Assembly: GCA_963682175.1 (NCBI GenBank)
Contig: OY821784.1
Span: 27,013,621-27,077,620 of the forward strand
Direction of reading: 5' to 3'
Length of the DNA stretch: 64,000 nucleotides
From: Triglochin maritima
Taxonomy: Eukaryota; Streptophyta; Magnoliopsida; Alismatales; Juncaginaceae
Within the stretch, counting starts at the first letter, position 1. The number at the start of each line of letters is the position of its first letter. Of the stretch, positions 12,101 to 23,508 are shown piece by piece. Below the pieces are notes generated by a model. That model saw only the letters and a program-made list of their open reading frames with translations, made no database searches and had not been told where the DNA came from. The position numbers were made by a program, and so were the translations under genes.

Positions 12101-12815
12101 GAGCACCTCCTACTCCCTTTCTCTTGATTGAACCACTTTTGGTAGATTTGCCCTTTCCTTTACCAATCTTTTGGCTCCTCCCATGGACGGCAAAGACATG
12201 CTTGTCCCTACCCTTGCCCATGTCAACTTCAGCAGTTTTGAGAGCGTTGTGCAGCTCCTCAAGACTCACCCCTTTTTCATGCACGTGGTAGTGCATCACA
12301 AAGTCCTTGAAGGACGGGGCTAGAGAGCCAAGAATCATATCTTCAGCAATGTCCTCGGGCATTGGTGAAGAGAGCTTTGCCAACTTCTCAAGGTACCCTT
12401 GCATCGTGAGAAAATGCATGGATACCGATGTTCCCTCTGCCATATGGCACCTTGTGAGTGCGATTGTGGTCTTATAGCGCTCCTTTCGGGCACTATCCAT
12501 GAACATCTTAGATAAAGCCTCCATATTCTTCTTGGGTTTTGAATCCAAGTATTTCGCTTGAAGCGAGTCACCCATGGATGCTAGCATAAGACCGTGAACC
12601 TAGTTCTCTTGGTCTTCCCACTTAGCCTTAGCCTCTTTCTCTTCATCGGTTAATCTATCATTTCACTTTGGGATTGGACCTTCCAAAATGTGAGACAGTT
12701 TCTCAAACTTTAACACGATGTTGAGTTTGAGTTGCCAACTAATGAAGTTTGAGCCATCATTTGCTAAAGGATGTTTTTCTATCATGGATCGTACGATAGG
12801 TTGGATGTTCGACAT
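9181..12815 (-). pseudogene. Copia A gag-protease-integrase-reverse transcriptase (5' part of pol, nonsense mutated)
   Basis: A single minus-strand frame runs from ATG at 12815 to the gypsy insertion. It shows copia gag, the zinc knuckle CFHCGEKGHIRPNC (12047-12006), the protease motif DTGS (11889-11878), the integrase HHCC region (near 11480-11390) with catalytic HSDVCGP and TDRGGEY, and reverse transcriptase with NKWIFKRK, the first catalytic part WQMDVKTVFLNG and the active site YVDD (9575-9564). All pieces are in the same frame, but it contains stops at 12665-12663 (TGA), 12602-12600 (TAG), 11042-11040 (TAA for Gln of VPQLTPP), 10490-10488 (TGA) and 9728-9726. The last stop lies beside a local duplication. 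Element C gives the unmutated residue at several of these sites. Confidence 0.93.
9585..9730 (-). repeat. Short tandem duplication inside reverse transcriptase of copia A
   Basis: The 14-base palindrome CTTGTATATACAAG occurs three times with flanking pieces of the VSGS and EEPCIYKK codons repeated, just upstream of YVDD. The translated order (GQWEPC, EEPCIYKK, EEPCIYKK, VSGSHVV) shows repeated gain of 20-70 bp units. Confidence 0.8.
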
Positions 12816-14283
12816 TTTTCTACAAAATAAATCATACAGGTTTTAATGCCAATTTTATGTTTTAATACACATGTATACATATATCGAATATAAATGTAAA
12901 TGTTGCAAATAAAAATTTTGCCCATAAATGCAACAATCCAAGATCCCATCAATTGTAATATAGACTAGTTAAGGGCTATCGAATACATTACAATATCAAG
13001 GTAAGAAAAACATTTTCTAATCACAACCTTTTTGAATTTTAGCAACATTAGCATCTTCAAACTCTTGTGACTCTTTTCGTTTTAATTAGGAGGGAATACG
13101 ACCTATCCTCGTAAGAAAAACTTTTCCCCATAACCGAGCGAGGGCTCTAGGTAATGTTAAGAAAACTTATTTTCATTTGATACGAGATACGTTTATCCAT
13201 TGTATTCACAACTAAACATACTTGCGGTTCACTAGGGTGAAACACACCTCATGTATTTAATTGTGGCATAACAATAGACAACCATTATATCTCCCACTAT
13301 TCCCAAAGGTGGAGGGAGTTATCTCCCGCTAAGGGCGAGCAGAGTATTCCTCGATCAATGGCTGCTAGTGGATGAAATAAGAAGGAAATTTATTCTTAAT
13401 TTTTGTTGGACAATTTAACATGTGATTTAGAATTTTAGGTTATCATGCATATTATTAATCATACACATCCTAACATTCAACACATGCATAGCAAGATAAA
13501 AACAGAAATTAAACATTCACACAATCCACATCGTGTGAGTTTATATGTTCCCTTCGATCCTCGATCCTCAATCCTTGATCGGTGATGTAGATTTTACAGA
13601 GATGTAGATTTTACAGAAAATAAACATGCTCCTCACATTCGATAAAAACCGACTAGTGCAAGTCCTATGTAAAAACCTCTCATATGCAAATGTAACTATC
13701 TAAAAGACGGAAAGAGAGAGAATTTTGACTTTTACATACATAAGCCCCTGTATAATAATGATTACATACATTCATAATTGCTGATTTGAAACATATAAAC
13801 CCACAATTCCTGCAAAGACAACTCGAGCATCCATGCATGCAATATTGCTATAAACTATGCAATCTAGTTTATCAATCATCTAGAATCTCAAACAATTCTT
13901 TGAAAAACATTTTGAAATCCATTAAAAACATTTTTGCATCCATCCACAGTTTAAAAATAATTTTAACCGCTGTCCATCCAATTTCCTAAAAGGAAAGACG
14001 AACCGCAGTTTTTTGGTTTTGTTGATTCTCTTACAAAATAATCGTTTATACTTAAAACGAAATTATTGCAAGTTAGACTTATGTCTAAATCATAATTCTA
14101 ATAATTACATGGCATGTTTTAAACTACTTAAAACATTCAAAACGAATTATTACAAAGAATTATTTCAACAAAACATTTAAAGACCGAAAACCGGTAAAAC
14201 GAATTGTTTAAATCCTAGATGGTAAACTAAATTTGTTTACGGCCTTAAATCATAAGAAAATTGAACCCTAAGCTCTGATACCA
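12816..14283 (-). other. 5' leader of copia A and primer binding site
   Basis: This is the untranslated leader between the 5' LTR and gag. The primer site at 14283-14272 reads TGGTATCAGAGC on the minus strand, complementary to the initiator tRNA-Met 3' end, the usual copia primer. About 900 bp of the leader are shared with element B (17853-18777), so the leader is a conserved part of this family. Confidence 0.85.
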
Positions 14284-14284
14284 C

Positions 14285-16412
14285 TGGATTTCATGTTTAA
14301 TTATGCATGTATATTTTTCGAATTTTTTATGCACAATAAGGATCAATTACAATTTTCTACGATTTATTTCATGCATCCATCAGTTTGTTTTAATAACTAG
14401 TTTCAAAACTCATTAAAACAAACATGGGCTCCGAAATTCATACCTAAAGTTCTCTAAAACTTTTTGATGATCCGGAGATGCTGAAGAAGACGATCGTCGC
14501 TTCCCGTTGCGCCGGATGCCTCCGAGTGTTCACCGAAACCCTAAACAAGGTTGGAGAGAAATGAGCTAGCCAATCAATCTCCAAACAAGCTTAGAATCTA
14601 GCTACAAACCCCTTCCTTAATCTCTGAGATTTCTCCTTCCAAAGACTTAGAAAACTAAGAGAATTTTTGTGGATTTTTGTGGTGAATTAGGAGAGAAAAT
14701 ATTTAGCAAACTTCTTCTAACCTAATTAAGGAGAATAAGGACCTATTTATAGGCTCCAATCTTACTCTCAATCATGGCTATTCTTAAGCCACGAATTCTT
14801 GACATTTTCTCTCACAAACTAATTCCATAATGCATTATATGCACCCACAAAACGTTTGACCAAGTTTGGAGCTAATCCAACCATTGATCAAATTAATCTC
14901 TTAATTATCAAAGGCAGAAAATCGATCGGGACTCGATCTACCGAGACATACTCGGTAAACCGAATATGTCACGTTCGGATTTCCGTGCACTTGACGAATG
15001 ATCGATTCTTAAGGAGAAAAATTCTTCTTTAACCGTTCGGACGAATTCGCGTTTTTGACCAAGTGCCATTCGGTTAACCGAAAATATCGGAACTGGACAT
15101 TGTTCGGTCGACCGTTTCTGGTTCGGTATACCGACCCAGAGTTCCAGGCACTTTGGTCAAGTTCGGTCAATCAACTTGACCATCCGTTCCACGTTCGGTT
15201 GACCGATCCACAGATCCTTCGGTCGACCGAACCTTAACGGATTACCGAACTTCTACCCGATTTTGCCTTTTTCAAATTTTGGATTTATTTCCAACAAAAT
15301 TTGAACTTTAGGGGTTTCAACAAATTCACAACTTATGCAATATATTATCCTATGCAATAATAAATTATTGCACTCCATAATATATGCATCTCATATGAAT
15401 TTATCATGATTCTAATTATGTTATATTTAACATAATTGATTTTACTTGTTCACCACATGTGTCATATTTTCTATAAGAAACCTGACACATCATATGAATC
15501 AAAATCAAGCTTCTTGTTTCCCGGTTTTTGCGGTGTGACCTATGGGAGGATCTAGACTAAGTTGGCTGTGATATTAAGAGCTTAATATCACTAGCTATAA
15601 GCGGTATCTAGCTACACATTATAGCTCCCAATTAGTTAGATGTCTTAATTCCACTCGAACCAAAACTCGATCCATTTAGTGATGGAGTGCACCACTTGTG
15701 TCCGTCCCTTGCCTCATGATATTAAGAATACACACAAAGTAGTATTGTGTCATCTTTGTATTAGTATTCATCTCGTGATCTCTTTAAGCTAGTTATAAAT
15801 ATGTGACTTAACTCAAATCACATTGTGCACATTATAACTTTGCTTTATCAAGGGGCCCTCTAATATCATCACTCAATTAAGAGGGGCAATGATAGTCTTT
15901 TGACTAACTATCTTCGGCAACAAAAGTTGTACTTAACCAACCAATGCCTTTACACTACACTTATTGATAGCTCAAGACACTAATCTAATTAAGCATTCCT
16001 TAAGTGATTGGATATAAGTCTCATATCAAAGGACCGAAGACACAGTAAAATATTAATGACACAGAAACACATTTCTATAATATTTTACTTATTAGGTCTA
16101 TTCAGTATACAAAAGTAATATTTTCCTCTTTTGCATACCCGTGTCGTCACTCACTTGTAGAGCTACAATGATCTATGACCAACACGACAATCTTAACTCG
16201 GTAATTAATGTCTCATGTTAATTACCATGATTGCGAATATCTTTTGTTTTATGTAAACCAATATCTTTTAGAGCTCTACGGTTAAGGACCAAGAGCCTCT
16301 TCCTTAACACTTCTAAAAGACGAATAACATAAACAAGGAACAAAATGATTTCTCATTCAATTCATAATAATTGACATTTAAAAGTAAAACTTTTAGAATA
16401 CATTCCCTTCAA
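14285..16412 (-). repeat. 5' LTR of copia A
   Basis: The repeat is 2.13 kb. On the minus strand it starts TGAAGGG and has a TATA box CTATAAATAG at 14752-14743. Between about 14925 and 15245, 170-500 bp upstream of the TATA box, it carries a cluster of palindromes of the type CGGTYRACCG (CGGTTAACCG, CGGTCGACCG, CGGTTGACCG). Its right part matches the 3' LTR at 1-1144. Confidence 0.93.
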
Positions 16413-17839
16413 GTGGAACTAAGACATCTATGCTAATTGGGTAACTATAATGTGTAGCTAGATACCGCTTATAGTTTGAGATATTAAGTGTTTAATATCA
16501 CAGTCAATTTGGCTTAGATGGCGTAGATCCTCCTATAGGTCACACCACAAAACTGGGAAACAAGAGGTTTGATTTTTAAGTTCATATGATGTGTCTGGTT
16601 TCATGTGAAAATAGGACGCATGTGGTGAATGAATAAAATCAATATGTCATGAGAATTCACATAATTAAAATCATAATAAATTCATATGAGGTGTATATAT
16701 TATGGGGTGTAATAATTTAATATTACATAGGATAATATATTACATAAGTTGTGAATTTGCTAAAAAATCCAAAAGATCAAATTTTGTTGGAAATAAATCC
16801 AAAATTTGACAAAGGCAAAATCGAGGTCAAACACGGTGAACCGTTCATGGTTCGGTCGACCGGGGTATCTTCAGATCGGTTAACCGAATAGGGAACGGGT
16901 AAGCTCAATTGGTTGACCGAAATTGTCTGGAGTGCCTGGACAATCGGGTTCGGTTAACCGAGTGTGCACGGTCAACCGAGAAGTAGTATTTTCGGTAGAC
17001 CGAAGGTGACACGGTCATCTGATGACTATGTCCCATGAGCGATTCTGGTGGGTCAACGGTAGACCGAGTAAAAGACGTGGTTCGTCCGAATTCATACAGG
17101 AGATTTTTCTCATACGGATTCGGTCGACCGTCTATCTCACGGTGCACCGAAGACGTGTTATAACTAAACGGTTCGGTTGACCGAGTTATACTCGGTCCAC
17201 CGAACAAGAATGATTCTGCCTGAAATATTAAGAAATTAATTAGATCATGGGTGGATTAATTCTAGATTTAATTAAAATGTTTTTTGTGGGTGATTATGTG
17301 GAAATTAGAGATTAATTTAGGAGAGAATAAACAAGGGATCATGGCTAAAGAATAGTTCTTGATAAGGATATTTTGGGAGACTATAAAAGGACCTTACTTC
17401 TACTTGTTTAACAACTAATGCAAAAATCTTTCTCTCATTAATCTCTCCCTAATCGCCACGAAAATCTCTTAGAAAATTTAAGTTTTAGAGATAAGAATCT
17501 CAGGACCTTAAAGAGGGGTCATTAGCTAGATTCTAAATATTGTTAGAGATTGACTGTCTAGCTCATTTCTCTCTAATCTTGTTTAGAGTTTGGTGAACAC
17601 TCGGAGGCAATTCGGTGGACGGTTCAACAGGCAACGCGACTCCGGATCTTCAAAAGGTTTTAGAGAACCTTTAGGTATGATTCTACCTTTGTGGTTTATT
17701 TTAATAAATGTAGGGTTGCATGTTATTAGAATAAACACAAAACAACGTACATAAAAATTGTTGAAAATATGAAAATCGATCTTGTATGTTGTATTAAAAT
17801 TTTAAAATATATACATACATAGGGACACGAAATCCTACA
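16413..17839 (+). repeat. LTR of copia B, truncated by insertion of A
   Basis: This is a plus-strand LTR of the same superfamily as A and C. It starts in the middle, at the base where A was inserted (element C has the continuous sequence at 26555-26570), and ends ATCCTACA at 17839 just before a tRNA-Met primer site. It has a TATA box at 17382-17388 and CGGTYRACCG palindromes at about 16850-17205 upstream of it. The missing first part should lie left of the window. Confidence 0.88.
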
Positions 17840-17840
17840 A

Positions 17841-17852
17841 TGGTATCAGAGC
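17841..17852 (+). other. Primer binding site of copia B
   Basis: TGGTATCAGAGC one base after the LTR end, complementary to the initiator tRNA-Met 3' end. Confidence 0.88.
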
Positions 17853-18777
17853 ATTTAGTTCATATTTTTAATAATTAGACTATATAATTAATTTTAGTTT
17901 ACCATCTACAATCGAAACAATTCATGTTTTATGTCTTTTTGAGTTTTCCGATAGTTTTGTTGATTTAATTCTCATTGATTCTTTTGATAGTTTTAAATGT
18001 TTTGAAACACATCATGTGAATGTTAGAATTAAAATTTAGACTTATGTCTAATTTATAGAATTTTCGTTTTTAATTAAATGATTATTTTATAAGGAATCAA
18101 CAAAACGGAAAAAGGCATATGTTTATCTTTCTTTAAATTTTTATTTTTGGAAATTGGATAACAACGGTTCAAATATTTTATGTTTTGAACTATGGATGCA
18201 TAAAATAATTTTTAATGGATTTCAAATGATTTTAGAATTTTTGATTTAGAGATGCATGATAAACTAAATCGAGTAATATATAGTGTATGTACATGCGTTG
18301 CTCGAGTTCTCTTATGCAGGGATATGTGAGTTTATATGTTCCGTTGAAGCCATGTGTGAATGAATGTGTATGTTATTATTATTCAATCACAGGGGCTTAT
18401 GTATATGTAAAAGCCAAATTTCTATTTTTATGTATATGCATGCATATGAGAGGATTTTTACATAGGACTTGCACTAGACAATTTTCAAAATTGAGAGATA
18501 CATGTTTATATTTTTGCAATATCAACATCCATGGTGCAAGAGGAAGACGCTGAAGAAGCGCAATGATCGAGGATCAAGGATCAAGGACGCGGGAACATAT
18601 AAACTCACACAATCTGTGTGTGAATGGATTTATTTATGTTTGTGTGCTTGATATATATATGATTGCATGGATGAATATTAGGATGTGTATAGATGATAAA
18701 TATGTATGATTACAAAAATTCTAAAATCACATATTAATGTTTAAATTGTCCAACCAAAAATTAAGAGTATCTTTCTT
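17853..18777 (+). other. Leader remnant of copia B
   Basis: This corresponds to the leader of A at 14270-13380 in reverse. It stops abruptly at about 18777, where sequence from the middle of a C-type LTR begins. No gag or pol of B remains in the window. Confidence 0.75.
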
Positions 18778-20167
18778 TCTTGTGTAGCTAGACACCGCTT
18801 ATAATTTGAGATATTAAGTTTTTAATATCGCTGTCAATTTCGTTTATATCCTCCTATAGGTCACACCACAAAATTGGGAAACAAGAAGCTTAATTTTGAG
18901 TTCATGTGATGTGTCGGGTTTCATGTGAAAAGAGACACATGTGGTGAATCGATAAAATCAATATGTCATGAGAATTGACATAATTAGAATCATGCATAAA
19001 TTCATATGAGGTGTATATATAATGGGGTGTAATAATTTATTATTACTTAGGATAATATATTACATAAGATATAAATTTGCTAAAAACCCAAAAGATCAAA
19101 TTTTGTTGGATATAAATCCAAAATTTGACAAAGGCAAAATCGAGGTCAGCACGGTAAACTGTTTAGGGTTCGGTCGACCGAGGTGTCTTCGCAACAGTCA
19201 ACCGAACGGGGAACAGATAAACACAATTTGATGACCGAAATTGTTTGGAGTTCCTGGACAATTGGGATCGGTCAATCGGGCTTGAACGGTCAACCGAGAG
19301 AAAATATCCAGGAGCTATCTTGGGATATTTTTGGTAGACCGAGCGTGACATGGTCGTCCGAAGAAATTCGCGTGGAGAAATTTTGGTGGGTCAAGGGTCG
19401 ACCGGAGCGATACGCGGATCGTGTGGATTTTTCCAGAGATTTTTCTCATGTATATTCGGTCGACCGTCTAGCTCACGGTCATCCGAACATGTGTTAAAAC
19501 CGAATGGTTTCGTTGACCGAGAAGAATTCTCGGTTAACCGAACAACACGTTTTTGGCCTGAATTATTAAGAGAATAATTAGATCATGGGTTGGATTAATT
19601 CCAGATTTGATCAAACGTTTTTTTAGGATGCTTATGTGGCAATTTGAGATTAATTTTATGAGAGAAAAAGTAAGAGATCATGACTAGAGAATAGTTCTTG
19701 ATATGAATGTTTTGGGAGCCTATAAAAAGTCCCATCATCTTACTTGTTTTATTACATGCAATATAATTCTCTATCTCTCTAATCCCTTCCTTAATCACCA
19801 CGAAAATCTCTTAATAGTTTTAAGTTTTGGAAATAGAAATCTCAGGAGCTAAAAGATGGGTTATTAGCTAGATTCTAAGCTTAATTAGAGATAATCGACT
19901 AGCTCATTTATCTCTAATCTTGTTTAGAGTTTGGTGAACACTTGGAGGAGAAACGGCGGGCGATTTGACGAGCAACGGAACACTAGATCTTCTGAAAGGT
20001 TTTAGAGAACCTTTGGGTATGATCCTCTCTTTTTTGTTTATTTTAATATATGTAGGAATGCATGATATTAGAATAAACATATACATGTATGTAAAATCAA
20101 TGAAAATATGAAATCGATCATGTATGTTTGTATTAATTTTTTAAAAATATACAAATACATAGGGACA
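18778..20167 (+). repeat. 5' LTR of copia C (both ends truncated)
   Basis: This matches 26605-27990 of the right LTR, including palindromes at about 19160-19540 and a TATA box at 19721-19727. The left edge joins leader sequence of B. At the right edge (...AGGGACA) the LTR runs straight into gag codons, without the CGAAATCCTACA end or the primer site. Confidence 0.87.
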
Positions 20168-21926
20168 TGACTCAAACTTCATAAGCTGACAACTCAAACT
20201 CAATATCGTGTTGAAATTTGAGAAACTATCCCATATTTTGGATGGTGAAATTCCAAAATTAAATGAGAAGACAACCGATAGCGAGATAGAGGCAAAAGCC
20301 AAGTGGGAAGACCAAGAGAACCAAGTTCACGGTCTAATGTTTGCATCCATGGGTGACTCGCTTCAAGCGAAATACTTGAATTAAAAACCCAAGAAGACCA
20401 TGGAAGTTTTAACAAAGATGTTCATGGATAGTGCTAGAAAAGAGCGTTATAAGACCACCATCGCACTCACAAGGTGACACATGGCGGACGGAACATCGGT
20501 ATCCATGCATTTTCTCACAATGCATGGATACCTTGAGAAGTTGTCGAAGCTCTCTTCCTCGATGCCCGATGACATTGCGGAAGATTTGATTCTTGGCTCT
20601 CTAGCCTCGTCCTACAAGGACTTCATTATGCACTATCATGTGCGTGAGAAAGGGTTGAGTCTTGAGGAACTTCACAATGCTCTCAAAATGGCTGAAGTTG
20701 ACATGGGCAAGGGTCGGGACAAGCACGTCCTAGCCATCCATGAGAGGAGCAAGAAGATCACCAAAGGTAAAGGCAAATTCACCAAAAAGACGTCAATCAA
20801 GAGCAAGGTAGTAGGAGGTACTCATGGGAGTGCCTCGAGGGGGAATTCTTCGAAATCTCCGACTCCTAATACGGAGTGCTTTCACTGCGGTGAAAAAGGA
20901 CACATCCGGCCAAATTGCCCCAAGTACAAGGAAGACCTTGACAATAGAGTGATTAAGCGTAAGCACCCTAAAAAGGCCAAAGGTATATTTGTTATTGAGA
21001 TAAATTTAGTCACCTTTGTCCATGATTGAGTAATTGACATCGGATATTGTGCTCACATAATTTCTAATGTGCAGCTACTAAAGGATAGGAAGGAACTCGT
21101 GAAGAACGAGATGATCTTGAAGGTCAGAAAAGGTGCGAGCGTGGCTGCGATTGCACAAGGTTCTATGGAGCTTCAATTATCTAATGGTTTAAATTTATGT
21201 TTAAAGAACGTTTATTATGTGCCTTCGATTAGCAAGAATATTATTTCTGTATCATGTTTGGATATGGATAACTTTAATATAAATATTTCAAATTCTTGCT
21301 TGTCTATATCGAAGAATGGAATTTTCTATGCAAATGTATTTGTGAGGAATGATCTTTATTTGTTTGAATTGAATAATAGACAAATCTTAAACATCAATAA
21401 CAAAAGACTTAAAACTACTCACGTAAATGATACACTCTTGTGGTACTATCGTCTTGGTCACATAAATGAAAAATGCATCAAGAAATTGCAAGAAGATAAC
21501 CTTCTTGGTCAACTTGATTTTAAATCATTGGAGACGTGCGAACCTTGCCTAATGGGCAAAATGACCAAGAGGTCTTTCAAGAAGAAAGGTCCGGGAGCGA
21601 ATTACTTGTTGGATTTGATACATTCTGATGTATGTGGTCTGATGAGTACTAGTGCAAGAGACAGTTTTGGGTACTTCATTACGTTCACGGATAACTATAG
21701 TCGTTATGGCTATATTTATCTAATGAGAAACAAAAGTGAATCCTCTAACAAGTTCAAAGAATTCAAGAATGAAGTAGAGAACCAACTCAACAAGAAAATC
21801 AAGTATCTACGAACGGGTCGTGGAGGTGAATACTTAAGTACTGAATTTGACTCATTCTTAAAGGAGTGTGGTATTGTACCACAACTCACCCCTCCCGGTA
21901 CATCTCAGTGGAATGGGGTATCCTAA
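20168..21926 (+). pseudogene. Copia C gag-protease-integrase (degenerate)
   Basis: The frame from about 20170 encodes copia gag with stops (TGA for Trp in the QLKLN region, TAA after KYLN, TGA before HMADG). The zinc knuckle CFHCGEKGHIRPNC lies at 20878-20919. A TGA then stands where A has Trp, and the protease active site reads DIG instead of DTG. The frame from 21069 has the pre-integrase HHCC (HYRLGHIN-like, CEPCLMGKM) and integrase HSDVCG; the second catalytic region reads RTGRGGEY, so the usual TDRGGEY aspartate is lost. It stops at TAA 21924-21926 near the solo-LTR insertion point. Confidence 0.88.
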
Positions 21927-21932
21927 AGGAGG

Positions 21933-23508
21933 TGATTATCATTATTTCATGCATTTATTTGTATCTTATATCCATTATCTTGGACCTAAACAATGCTACG
22001 TAACTAGTTTTATGTTTTAGTTTCAGGAATAAACATGATTGAGGAGAATATGCATAAAAGGACCTAAAACCAAGAAAAAGAACTGAGTTGTTAGACTTGG
22101 GGACTAGGATGCAAGGGAGAAGGACCCGAATGTAACACCAAAGGACCAATGAGCAAATGAAGAAACTCCACAACATCATGTGGATTATTTTGGCAATTAG
22201 ATTCGGGTCGACACTCTTATAACCAATCTGAGTGCACCCCATGTGAAGAATTGAAGAAATAAAGAACAAATCCGAAAATGGGTCGGATCTGGGAAAAAGT
22301 GATCGCCAATTAGCAGTTCATTTGTCTCTGAATCCAACCCGGTTTCTCCAGGACATGGGTTAGGTGTTTATGTATTATGGGAAGGTTTTATTAGTCCCAC
22401 GTCGGGGGATTGTCCCCGATTACCTTTTCGTATTGCTATAAATAGAACTCATCCTCTTACTTTGTATTGACCCATTGCTTGGTGGTATTCTCTCTATTTG
22501 GAGTAAGCCTTGGAGTAAAAACTCAAGGTGGAGAAGAATGCTACTAGTAATGTGAGTCATTTAATAAAATAATTTTTCTTTGTTTTGTTCTCATGTTTTT
22601 TCTTTTTTATGCATGTTTACCTTAGTATTATTTCTTTGATCTTAGGCTAAATTAGTTAGAATGTCTCCTTTCTTTTTTAGTTTAATTGGTAGAATAATGT
22701 GTAGTGAGTAGATCCATCCCCTTTGGGGGGTGGAGATGATGTTCATATATATTTTGAAGTTTGGATGTTTGATGAATTTTTGATTGTGTAGACTTGCATG
22801 TTTTGTATGTTCATTGTGGGTATTTTAATCATCTACATGTTGGGTAATTTTGATGGGTTTTGCCATAATATTTAGACACTTCCCATGCTTAGTTTTTCTC
22901 ATGTTTATTAACTGAAATTTCCTGTGAATATGTTACATGTTAGTTGTGTTTGTATTTGTGTTTGCTTGCTTGATTGATTGAAGAAACTATGTTTTGATGG
23001 GTTTTGCCATAACATTTAGACACCTCTCATGCTTACATGTGTTCTTCACATGAGTTTTTGGTTTTTGATGAGTCTTGCCATATCTTTAGACACTTCTCAT
23101 GCTGAGCCTAATCTTATGTTAATTAAGTAGTAATTGGTGATACGTTGTGTGAATAGATTGATAGGTTTTGCCACATCTTTAGACACTTCCTATGCATGAA
23201 GACACACACACAACACACACATATGCATGCTTACATGCATCATTCATCACTTATTTCACTTCATATGTGCACACACTCCACCCTTTAGGGGTTTCTCTTT
23301 CTGATTTCCAATCTTTTGTGTTTTCTTTCGCATTTCGTACTTATTAGTTTAGTGTACTTAGCTTTAGCGTAATCACATCTTTTCTCCCTTTATTTGCCAT
23401 CTGATTTTGGTCATACCAAAGGTTGCTCACCTCCCTGCGGACGACCCGTACTTGTCACCGCTTCATCGCGGTCGTGCACTTGCGGTCTAAATTTAAAACG
23501 TTTAAACA
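21933..23508 (+). mobile_element. Solo LTR, family E (in copia C integrase)
   Basis: It starts TGATTATCATT, ends TTTAAACA, and is 1576 bp long, flanked by GGAGG (21928-21932) and GAAGG (23509-23513), a 4/5 target duplication. Pol codons (SEKRNRTLL region) resume directly after it. The end region (GTGCACTTGCGG) resembles the gypsy G LTR end, so E is probably gypsy. The promoter region has GTCCCACGTCG at 22394-22404 and TATAAATAG at 22437. It also contains short repeats of a TTTAGACACTTCYCATGC phrase between 22860 and 23200. Confidence 0.87.
22394..22445 (+). promoter_or_regulatory. snRNA-type upstream element plus TATA box in LTR E
   Basis: GTCCCACGTCG (22394-22404) differs by one base from the plant snRNA upstream sequence element RTCCCACATCG. 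TATAAATAG follows after 32 nt, the spacing known for Pol II-transcribed plant snRNA genes. A GGGGA...TCCCC hairpin lies between them. The function is inferred. Confidence 0.55.

Larger units (their letters stand above)
1..16412 (-). mobile_element. Ty1/copia retrotransposon A (left end cut by window), with a nested gypsy element
   Basis: Read on the minus strand the order is 5' LTR (16412-14285), tRNA-Met type primer site (14283-14272), gag, protease, integrase, reverse transcriptase, RNase H, polypurine tract (1157-1145) and 3' LTR (1144 to beyond position 1). Integrase before reverse transcriptase is the Ty1/copia order. The LTRs match closely over the shared part and end in TG...CA. The gag-pol frame carries several stops and one frameshift, and a 7.3-kb gypsy element splits the RNase H region, so the copy is dead. 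The 5 bases after its right end (AGTGG, 16413-16417) continue into a related copia LTR, so A itself was inserted into element B. Confidence 0.93.

Noticed and set aside
19350..19577. 75-codon plus frame repeated at 27174-27401
   Set aside because: Both lie in the two LTRs of copia C across the CGGTCGACCG cluster. They are shadow frames of non-coding repeat DNA.
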